This document shows, piece after piece, positions 46,309 to 55,837 of a stretch of 60,000 nt of DNA (its first letter is position 1; every line of letters begins with the position of its first letter). The translations under genes and the position numbers were made by a program. The notes beneath the pieces were generated by a model, which saw only the letters and a program-made list of their open reading frames with translations, ran no database searches and was not told where the DNA came from. This DNA comes from Cryptomeria japonica (Eukaryota > Streptophyta > Pinopsida > Cupressales > Cupressaceae): positions 185,180,449 through 185,240,448 of the forward strand of contig NC_081411.1 in assembly GCF_030272615.1 (NCBI RefSeq), written 5' to 3'.

Positions 46309-46637
46309 GCATCTTAATTCAATTGTTTTTTGCATATTTTATGATTGCTTGAATTCATATAGCTTACTATTCATCCATCTAGCATAATCTTGCATCCATT
46401 TATCTTAATATCATGCCCATATAGATTAAATCCTTCGTCTTGGTGTAGTCTTGTCACTGGTATTGCTTATACAAATCTGAGAGCAATCTTATACTCGCAT
46501 CTTTTAGAAGGCAATTGATCAATTTGTTATGGTTTTATTATTCATGATTATATCTATCTAACCATGCATGTAATGACTTAATTGAAGTGTTGTGTCTTAC
46601 AACTTACAGAGACTTATTCCACTTTTTCACACACACA
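46309..46637 (+). mobile_element. 5' LTR of G2, part 2
   Basis: Resumes after the LINE with the duplicated GCATCTT. It matches G1 13910-13566 (for example ATATAGATTAAATC and TTGGTGTAGTC), ending near CACACA. Confidence 0.7.
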
Positions 46638-46641
46638 TTTA

Positions 46642-48795
46642 TGGTGCCCACCATGGGGCAGAAGACTAATTTTTTTCGGTCTCCAAGACTAACTTTTTAT
46701 TTTATTTTATTTTCAGATTTTTTGTGGTGCAGTTGTAGCAAAATATCGTACGACATCTCTCACATGCCAAAATGACAAACTGTAGGTATCGTATGATTTG
46801 GTATGGATCATCGTACAACTAGGTGAAAATTATCATATGAATCTGTATTTTTTGGTAAAAAGGGAAGATTTCAATTCTTCAGGCTCTCTATTCAATTTTG
46901 ATTATACTGACATTGAACCTGACTTGTTATCTGTCTATCTAAGAAATTTTTACAGCCTAATCAATTTTTGCAAAATGCCTGTCGAAGAATATGCTTGTCG
47001 CACAAAGACAATATGACTACTGATTCATTGTCTTTGCAGGTTAACTGAGGAGAATCGAACAAACATCATGTATTCTTTAAATTCATTTTTAGGCACCTAA
47101 ATTTCTATCTAGTTAAAGAACAAATCTGTATTTTGTGTTTTAAGAAAATTCTAAGAGGTAGAAGAGTATACTTTTGTCTTTATAGACAATCAGAAATCCA
47201 GACCCTTGAGGAGTTTTCTTTAAGTTTGAGATTTGTATATCTTTAGCGGGCCTGCCCTCCCGAGGAGATAATAACTCTATAGCCATTACGGTCGGTGAGA
47301 GGGGAATGACCCAAGTGGGATTGGCTAAACGCCAAGTACTCCAACCCACTATAAAACAAATGTGATTTGATGAAAATCAAGTCAATGGAAGTGCTCGGGA
47401 ATAGCTCTCCTTTGTACCTCTGGGTATATTAAACCTTGGTTTTCAAGGCTAGGAGACCTCTTAATTGAGTTTATACCTCGATTCGCTGAACGGATCTTTT
47501 ACTAGTTCTAATTAAAATTAGAAGCTACCTAGTTCACCTCTGAAAGGGGGGATAATGTTTGTGCAAGAGAGATAGTAACTCTCCCAAGACACTTGCCATA
47601 TTGTGCCCCCATTAGCATTTGGAGTCAGCTAATATGGCATTGAGAATCCATTGCGTCAGACTCACCAGTTGTATTCTGATTAGCTATTGGGTGTGTACCT
47701 AAGTCAGCAAGAAAAGGTTTTCTTCTCTCACCAATTTCTATAGGGTTTGCATGTTGTGATTGGAGTTATTATTCATATTACGTGTTTTCTATGTTTTTAT
47801 CCCTAAAACTAGAACTGGAATACCAAAACTGGAGAAAACAAGAAACAACTCGGTGATCAAAACTATGTCTGTGTCACAAACTAGTATACCTTAGTTGTCA
47901 AAAACTCAGTCCAACTCTAAAATGGTCATCGTCAATTAGTGAAAACTTAGTCTACCTCAAAACTCGGTCTGTCAAAAATTTTGTCTCTGTCCAGTAAGTT
48001 GTCCTATGACTCTTCTGATTTATCATCCCGCTACATACATATTTTCATACGAGATTCCATCAATCCTAACAATCTGTCATTTAAGCTTGCATTCTGTGTT
48101 GTATGATACCTAATTATCTGTCATCCTATTTAGGGAACTATCGTTTGAGCCTGAATTATGTGTCGTACGATACCTAATTATCTATCATTCTATTTAGGAA
48201 ACTTTCATTTGAGCCTGCATTTTGTGTCATACGATAAATAATTGCATTGATCAGTATGTCATTTCAGACTTACCCATATGTCGTACTATACTAGGCAGCA
48301 ACTCGTATGAAATACTATTGTCATCATCCTGGAGCTATTAAATTGTCATCTAGTCCTGTAAAACCTATCGTACAAATCTCTAATTTTGTTAGTCCAGAAC
48401 AGTCAAACTTTCCTAAAACAGTCTATAGCGAGCATAAAATTGGTTATAATCATTCTGAGCATAAACAGATCAAAATTGTGTACCTCTACCATTTGTGTTG
48501 CACGATTTTGTTGATCATCTTTCAGCTAGTTCAATCAACTACTTATCAAATTTAAGTCACTTAGATAACGTCTTACACAAGATAGATCGTTTCTGAAACT
48601 AGACTGAGTCTTAGTCACTTCTCTTAAATCAAACTAGGTAATTTAGATAAATGTCTTACATAGGATAGATATTTCCTGAAACCAGACTAAATCTTAGTTG
48701 CTTCTCTCAATTGGTACGTTAAACAAACAACTAGCTCCAAATTTGATCTTGATTTCTGCATCACAAACAACTTTAGGTCACATCAGTCAATAAAA
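46642..48795 (+). other. G2 untranslated leader with primer-binding-like site
   Basis: TGGTGCCCACCATGGGGC (46642) directly follows the LTR and resembles primer-binding sites of Tat elements. The rest is non-coding and aligns with the G1 leader. TCGTACGA-like motifs are scattered through 46745-48320, and a 64-bp tandem repeat lies at 48077-48250. Confidence 0.6.
48077..48250 (+). repeat. 64-bp tandem repeat in the G2 leader
   Basis: About 2.7 units starting 48077, 48141 and 48205. Each contains TCGTTTGAGCCTG or variant, TGTGTCGTACGATACC and TTAGGAAACT. Confidence 0.8.
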
Positions 48796-50550
48796 ATGCC
48801 TATTCAAACTAGAAGTTCTTGTAAGAAAGATGCCAAAGGCAAAGAGAAATACTTTTCATATCAAGATAACCCATTTTACATAAAGGACTCGCTCATTGAT
48901 AAACCTTCATCATCAAAGATGTCATTTTATGATCAACCTTTATCTCCCACTATACCTAGAACAAAACAAAATGTCGAAGACAACCTCAGTATTCATGGTA
49001 CCGATAGTGATTCCTCATCAAGTGAATCTAAAGCCTTTGAACCTATAGAAATTGATATACAAAAATGTCAAGAGGATAAAGATTTCCAAAAAATGATGAA
49101 AGTTATCATGGCTGGAGAAAAAGAAGACTATTTTATAGAACTAGCAAAACAAGGTGCTAAACTTCCTATTGGTTATAATGTTCAGACTCTCATCACTAAA
49201 AAGGAAGAATCACCTATAATAATGGTACACAAACAATTACAGGCCTTACGAACTGTGATCACATAACTGAAAAATAAGGATAAATCCAAAAAACAATATT
49301 CTCTAGATACAATATGCCTATTTTCATTTGACAAAAACCTATACATGCCTCCATTTCCTTCACGAGTTGCAATCCTAAAATTTGACAAATATGATGGTAC
49401 TTCAGATCCTCAAGATCAAGTTAGAGAATGTTGTGCTCCATGCATGAACAAACATATCTCATGTGCCTCTTTGTGAGGAGTTTGGGAGGGCAAGCTATGG
49501 AGTGGTTCTCAAGTCTAACTAAGGGGATTAGAGCTTTTCAATAATTAATTCAATCATTCCTACAACAATACTCCTATAAAATTTGACACCCCATTACTAT
49601 GATCGAGCTTTGCAATACCAAACAGAAAACAAGGGAGCCTTTTCTCACTTTCCTCCAATGTTGGAGAAACATGTTCTCTAGATATTCATGACCTATTCCA
49701 GATTCCGAGAATATGGATATATTCGCCAACAATCTGATCCCTAAATTGAAATACAGTATCTAGATGCAAGTGCATCCTTCATTCAAAAAAATGGTAGATA
49801 ATGCCCTCAAGATGGAAGATGTGCTTATAAAGAAGGGAGATATCTCACTTTGAAAGAAACACAACTGAGCTCTAAATCCAAATAAAAGAACAAGTATTGG
49901 AAATATGGCAAAGACAGCAACAAAAATGTTGTTAATGATGGAGTGGTAGACATTGTTAAAGCAAAAACAAAATCGAGGATATTTAACTTGGCTAGTGGCA
50001 CGCAAGCACTCAAAGCAGCTGAAACCGCAACAAAAAATCCTCTGAAGAAAGTAAATGAGTGGTTTAAAGAGAAACCTTGGCTTTCGAAACCTAGATGAGA
50101 ATTCACTCCATTGGAAGAATCATACAAATCTGCTTTCAAAACTTTATTGGCAAACAACCTGATAATGTTACTAGATAATTCTAAGCCATATGATTCTGAA
50201 GTCAAACCAAAATGGTGGAGAGAAAATGAATACTGCGACTACCATCAAAAAAAAGGTCATAACATAAACAACTGCATGAAGCTCAAGCATGAGATTCAAG
50301 ATCTCATAGATGTTGGTAAAATTCTTGTTGGGAATCACCTGACAAATGCTGATCACAAAGCTTTTAAGGACCCTTTACCTATTTACAAACAAGGTGATTC
50401 CTCAAAGACAAAAGGAGGTACCAAAGTAAATTACACTTATACCAGCAATGACAATGTGATCAACATGATTGAGTCTTCCCAACCTGAATATTGCAATGTG
50501 ATTATAACAAAGACAAACAACATGAATCACAAAATGAAAATGCTATGACC
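48796..50550 (+). pseudogene. Gag of G2
   Basis: Opens MPIQTRSSCKKDAKGKEKY, homologous to G1. The capsid-like section (about 49440-49850) has GQAMEWFSSL and KYSI-QVHPSF. 50111-50548 has WWRENEYCDYHQKKGHNINN, containing the knuckle C-x2-H-x4-H-x4-C. Frame changes occur at 49266 and about 50100; stops interrupt the middle. Gag packages the element RNA. Confidence 0.75.
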
Positions 50551-50712
50551 CGTTCTCAAAAGAAAGTCACTCTCCAAGGAGCTAGCTCTTCAACTCCTGC
50601 TCAAACAACGTCAAACCTACCAACCTCGTCAAACAAATAGACAGATACAACATTTACTAAATTTAAACATCTAGCTTCATCATCATCCTCTGGATATAGC
50701 ATTGTTGAACAG

Positions 50713-51573
50713 TTGAAAAGGACAAATGCTCAAATTTCCATCTTTGAATTACTAAAAATCTCTTCTAATCACAAAGAGATCCTAGACAAGGCCTTTCTCA
50801 CCACTAATGTTCCAAAAGATTTAGATATTGATCGGTTTCAGTCTATGGTGGGTCATCTGACTTCACCTCACTATCTAACCTTCTCTGAAGAAGATGACAA
50901 CTCGCTAAATCATCCACATAACCACCCATTGCACATTGAAGCTATGATCCATAAACACCGAGTTAAACATGTTTTTATAGATGGAGGAGCAAGGTTGAAT
51001 ATTTGTACTTATGGTCTTCTTACACAACTAGGATTTTCTGAAAATGTGATTGATCTGGCCAAGAAAATAACAATTAAAGCCTATGATGAAGAAGAAAGGA
51101 CCTCTAAAGGTCTGGTATTATTACCAATTAGGGTGGAAGTTGTAGAAAGAGATGTCATTTTCCAGGTACTTGATCTTCCTTTGTCATACAATATCTTACT
51201 AGATAGGCCATGGATTCATGAAATGAAGGCAGTTCCATCTACATACCATCAATGCTTAAAATTTCCTTATAATGGAGTTGAAGTCAGTATTCCCGCTGAT
51301 ACAAATCTCCCCTGTAATGCATTGACAAAAGGTGTTGATACCTTTATGCCTCATAATAGAGTAGCCTCTACAAATGAAAGTCCAAAAGCTCTGATGAAGG
51401 ACTTAGAAAAGAAATTGAAGATTACAAATACTGGCATGGATGGCTACAAGATAGAACTAGTACTTTCATTAGTCCCTCTCCCTCCATCACCGAAACAGTT
51501 GGGAAAACCATCAGAGGCTATGAGAACACAAACTTTAACTTTGAATATCATATATGATGGTATTTTTGTATAG
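50713..51573 (+). pseudogene. Protease region of G2
   Basis: A 286-codon open stretch. KHVFIDGGARLNIC carries the D-G-G catalytic triplet; KITIKAYDEEERTSKGLVLL and YNILLDRPWIHEMKAVPSTY are typical of Tat proteases. The upstream linker is Ser/Thr rich. Only the flanks are broken (TAG after KTNNSSN-like region at 50640, TAG at 51571). It is the best preserved piece of either G copy. Confidence 0.75.
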
Positions 51574-51585
51574 TCTTCTACTTCC

Positions 51586-53282
51586 TTGGTAGATGAAATA
51601 GAAGAGGATGTTGTTCTTAAGTGGCTTTTCAAGGAAGATAGTCAAAACAAGGAAGTACGACATTGTAAGATTTCCCCAACCCAATATGGTCCCGGCTACA
51701 AAATGATCCAACGCATGGGATATTTAGGTACTGGTCCCCTGGGAAAACATCAAGAGGGTATTATTTAACCAATTCAGCTACAAACAAAATCTACAAATGA
51801 TAAGGCTGGACTGGGATACAATCCAAAAAAGACATCAGACCAAAAACATGCTTCTAAGTCTAAGTGGAAGAAAAGGATATCGCTTTCAACATCACAGGAA
51901 GTCAACACTCAATAAACTCAAGCAGAGTGTGGAAAAGAAAAAGAGGAACTAGAAATCAAGAGAGAAGAAACAATCAGTACTCAAGTTCTGATGGTGTCAA
52001 CTACAACAATACAAAGAGTTGAAGTTCCAAAAGATATGAGAGATGAAGTAGAAAGAATCAAAGAATTGTTTGCACCACTGAAAGTTCTAGTCACATACAC
52101 TAGTAGGCAACAAGTAGATGATTCAGAAACTGACTCAAACAAGTATGAATGGGGTGCAAACCACCTCTCCTATACATCCATTATAGAAACTCCAGAAGAG
52201 TCTAGTGATATCACAAATGACACTCAAGAGTTGATGCGCTTAAAGCTAGAAAAGGAGATACAGGAAATCAAACTAAAAAGACAAGAAGACTATGAACAAA
52301 GGCTGAAAGAAGGAAGAATACCATAAAATTTGTCATCTATTATATACCCCTCAAATAAGACAAAACAAATCAGGTATGGGACTACACAAGAAGAATTGGA
52401 AGCTACAGAAGCAGAACCGATCCTTAGTCTAGAGGAAGTTAAATGGAGTAGACAACAGGGACTCACAAAACCATCAAGGTTATGTCAACAAGTATGTCAG
52501 ATACAAATGATAAATGAGCCAAATCTTGAAGGAACTTGTAGCATTAAAGATGTAGGTGTTGATATCATACATACATTCACTCAATCACTTGAAGACTTGG
52601 AAACTTCATCTGATGACTCTGATGACTCTGACAATAGTCCTATTTATGACAATATCTACTCAACATCAAACTCTAAATCATCTGATGTAAATGATGAGAA
52701 TCTATCTACTAATCTTGTTATTGTCCAACCACGATATGAAGTCTACTCTAGCATAAAGAACGATGCTACAATTAGGTCTATTGGATTAGGTCAACTAAAG
52801 ATTAACATGCACTTTAATAATCATTTTCTGACTCTTCATGTTCTCGAGACATTTACGCAAGGTAGTCTTCTAGAACTCAACTTTTGATTCGCAGTTGTGA
52901 TGACAATATTGTGAACTCCCTCGAACTTGTCCACACTCTATCCTTAGTACATCCTAAATTAACTGACTATAGTCTACAAGACCAACCCATGAATGTACCT
53001 AGTTTTGCCAATGACTACACGCTAGCCTATTACCTCAATGCAGTTCAACCCATGGACTCTTCCACTAGCGAACAGAGTGAGAATATGACTGAAACAGATA
53101 TCAAGTATCTTAGTCACAAAAATCAGAAAAATAAAAATAAAAATAAAAGATCTGATGGCGAAAACCACATTGTGGCGGTGTCAGAATCTAAAAAAGAGAA
53201 AATAAAGGACGTACCTAAGGGTGAAAACCTCTTTGAGGTGGCTGAAGGTGAGATACTTGATACACTGCCAAGTCATTTTTAG
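51586..53282 (+). pseudogene. G-patch domain and acidic spacer of G2
   Basis: After VLKWLFKEDSQN, the G-patch runs 51690-51830: GPGYKMIQRMGYLGTGPLGK, then GII, a stop, and AGLGYNPKK. The Lys/Glu-rich spacer (51990-52330), an Asp/Ser-rich segment (52590-52700) and conserved blocks (52700-53000) match G1 7236-8400. It lies between protease and RT. No enzymatic function is suggested; a nucleic-acid-binding role is inferred from the G-patch. Confidence 0.65.
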
Positions 53283-53318
53283 GAAAGGTCTTCTATATTG
53301 ATCGAGCCAACTTAGCCA

Positions 53319-53866
53319 ATGAACATTGGGAGTCAAGAGACACCACACATCATTCACTTAGCTCAATCACTATCAGCAGAAGAATTGAAAGATTTCGTTC
53401 ATCTCTTTTCAGAAAAGAAGATCAATTTTGCATGGACGTACTCTGATATGCCAGGGCTAGATCCTGATCTTATCGTGCACCATCTTTCTATCACACTAGG
53501 AGTTAAACCAATCAAGCAAAAACTCTGTAAGATGCACCCTCACATGGCACTGCTAGTCAAGGTTGAGCTAGAAAAATTGCTAAAAGCTGGATTTATCAGA
53601 GCTATAGACTATGCATAATGGATTTCAAACATAGTACCTGTGTCAAAGGCAAACAAATCTATTAGGGTTTGCATGGACTTCAAAGATCTCAACAAAGCTT
53701 GTCTGAAGGATGACTTTCCATTGCCAAACATTGATATGATAGTCGATATGACTGCTAGGTATGAGATGTACTCACTCATGGATGGATTCTCTAGCTATAA
53801 CCAGATCAAAATAGCTCCTAGAGATCAAGAAAAGACAACTTTCACCTATGCATGGGGAACCTTTTG
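53319..53866 (+). pseudogene. Start of reverse transcriptase of G2, cut by element E
   Basis: Shows GLDPDLIVHHLSITLG, HPHMALLVKVELEKLL, FKDLNKACLKDDFPLP and DGFSSYNQIKIAPRDQEKT, all matching G1. A TAA replaces a Glu codon at about 53616. The frame ends where the TGTATGG LTR end of element E starts; the rest of RT is off the window. Confidence 0.85.
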
Positions 53867-54636
53867 TGTATGGTGAAAATGGATAACAATAACAACAATA
53901 TTGAAAGGCTTAATGAATCCAACCACTAAACCCTAGCCTAACAATGAACAAAGATCCACCATAACATATGAAGATTACCTAAGACAATGCAAATAACTCA
54001 AAATCACAAAGATTATACCATCACATGTCCAATAGGGTTTTGATCTCCATTCTTCCTATCTCCATTGATCTTGCTTGATATTTTTGCTCTCAGATTTTTG
54101 TATGCACAAGAGCTCAACAAAGAACGGAATGTGGTTGCAAGTAGGATCGTACTGTAGCCAAGTCCTCCCAAAATTGTTCATTAGGGTTTGACAATGAAGG
54201 AAGCATCTTCTTAAATAGAAGACACAATAAGAAATGGAGGGTTAAGATTGAGAGGTGTAAAAAGAGAGGTCGGCTAGGATTAGAGGGTAGGTAAAAGAAA
54301 TACCAAAATAATGAAAGAAGTAGGTAGTGTAGAAAATAAGAGATGAATGACATGTGTCATGTGTAGAAAAAGATAATGAATTAATTAAATAAATAAAGAT
54401 TTATTTAATTAATAGAGGAAATGGGATGATTAAATAAATAAAATATTTATTTAATTTAGGAAAGGGATAATTTAAATAAATAAATGTATTTATTTAAATA
54501 AGAAATAAGGCTAGAAGAGGATAAATGAATTAATTAAATAAATAAAAATTTATTTAATTAATAGAAGAATTAGGCTTAGATAATTAAATAAATAAAATAT
54601 TTATTTATTTAGACTGGACAATTTTAGGTGTCTACA
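53867..54636 (-). mobile_element. 3' LTR of element E
   Basis: 770 bp; on the minus strand it begins TGTAGACACCTAAAATTG and ends TTTTCACCATACA. It is bordered by a polypurine tract on the element side and by the G2 RT on the other. It contains five AT-rich palindromes (54380-54610). Confidence 0.85.
54380..54610. repeat. Five successive AT palindromes in the element E LTR
   Basis: Near-perfect inverted repeats of the TTAAATAAATAAA-n-TTTATTTAA type at 54380-54413, 54429-54457, 54470-54500, 54528-54562 and 54581-54610, separated by 12-28 bp of purine-rich DNA. Confidence 0.75.
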
Positions 54637-54655
54637 TTTTGCCCCTCTTTGAGAC
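54637..54655 (-). promoter_or_regulatory. Polypurine tract of element E
   Basis: The complement reads GTCTCAAAGAGGGGCAAAA, adjacent to the TGTAGACACC LTR start. Confidence 0.85.
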
Positions 54656-54882
54656 AATGCGGCTTGTCGCGTTGTTTCAAAGAAGATAAGATGAACTGAT
54701 ACAGAGTTGCCCCAGTATGGGAATAATATGCCCCCTCGAGAGATTGGATGAAAATGTCTGAAAAGATTGCAGACAATCTCTCGATAAGAAAGAAAGGCTA
54801 GAATGGACTGACCGAATAAAGTGACAAAGTCAGAGGATGAAGAATACTGACTCGGGAAATGAAGGCCAGGGCTAGGGTAGGC

Positions 54883-54889
54883 TATAAGA
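54883..54889 (+). promoter_or_regulatory. Candidate TATA box of the antisense PMD gene
   Basis: TATAAGA lies 98 bases before the proposed start ATG at 54981, a spacing that would suit a plant core promoter with a leader of about 65 bases. It sits just inside the LTR of the host element. Inferred only. Confidence 0.4.
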
Positions 54890-55159
54890 TAGACCACGGG
54901 CAAAAGACATCCTCATTGTCATCTACACCCTCACGAGATCATAGTGCAGAGCGAGAAAAGAGCAGCAACAGTCAGCAGCGATGGCTTTTGTACACAGATT
55001 CAACCGTGTTTGCCGATTTCAGAGGCCAGCAGAGGCAGGAGAGCCGGTAAGTACCACCAAACCTCCTCGTACTTTCACGCATTTCAATTTTTGTCATTAA
55101 TGCTTAGTAGGTAGCAATAAATGCGCTAGGAATAGGGCATTAAAAAAATGCAAAAATGC

Positions 55160-55450
55160 GCAACCGCGTCTGTGTCGGTTCCAGGCGCGTCTGTGTTCAA
55201 TAGGCCCGTCTGCGTCGGTTCCAAGCGCGTTTACGTCTGGGACTGCGTTTGCATTGAATGTAGGCACGTTTGTGAATTTTAGAGGCGTTTATGTCCTGTA
55301 GGGGCGTTTAGGTTCCAAAGTCGTGTTTGTGCATAATGTAGGCACGTTTATGTCCAGAAAGCGCGTCTGTGTTGCAGAAGCACGTTTGTGCAGTCTAGAA
55401 GCGCGTTTATGAGTTTAAAGCGCGTTTGTGTGTCAAAATGCATGGTTTTG
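55160..55450 (+). repeat. GC-rich array of about 20-bp units
   Basis: About 13 degenerate units of 18-22 bp with core GCGCGTNTRTG, for example GGCGCGTCTGTG, GGCACGTTTGTG, AAGCGCGTTTATG. The unit edges drift and no open frame is supported. Confidence 0.7.
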
Positions 55451-55559
55451 GTCTTCTAGGTCAAATCGGCAATTCTGTGATGAACATACGTTGTCGATTG
55501 GATAAGCTGCTGAGAGGATACACTCAAACAGGTCCTCTAGGAAGACTAGGATAGATCAA

Positions 55560-55837
55560 GGCACTTTGTGATGAACAGGGAGTACCAGGATAGAGTACTT
55601 TGTGATGAACAAGGAGTACCCAAAGGATGAACAACACTTTGTGATGAACAGGGAGTGCTAAATGTGAGTAACACTTTGTGATGAACAGGGAATGTCACAC
55701 ACATAGTACTTTGTGATGAACAGGGAGCACTACTAGGATAAATAGCAACACTTTGCGATGAACAGTGAGTGTCACTAGGATAGATAACCATATGCATTTA
55801 GATAGTAAGTAGCATTTTGTGATAAATAGTGAATGCC
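55560..55837. repeat. Array of seven hairpins with a constant loop
   Basis: Seven copies of a 15-nt core TTGTGATGAACAGGG or near match, each between inverted arms: GGCACT/AGTACC (55560), GTACT/AGTAC (55595), CACT/AGTG (55635), ACACT/AATGT (55671), TAGTACT/AGCACTA (55704), ACACT/AGTGT (55748), GCATT/AATGC (55812). Spacers vary from 10 to about 40 bases. Confidence 0.8.

Larger units (their letters stand above)
39207..53866 (+). mobile_element. Tat-type Ty3-gypsy element G2, split by a LINE and cut by element E
   Basis: Plus-strand relative of G1: 5' LTR (39207-40200 plus 46309-46637), primer-binding-like site at 46642, leader, gag, protease, G-patch, spacer and the first part of RT, ending at 53866 where the LTR of element E begins. 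It landed beside a stretch (39168-39206) resembling the X LTR near 17331-17370. The remaining RT, RNase H and integrase lie outside the window. Confidence 0.85.

Noticed and set aside
55560-55837. CRISPR-like array (repeats with variable spacers)
   Set aside because: The repeats are short, imperfect, form hairpins with changing stems and lie in a plant retrotransposon. There are no cas genes and the spacers vary in length.
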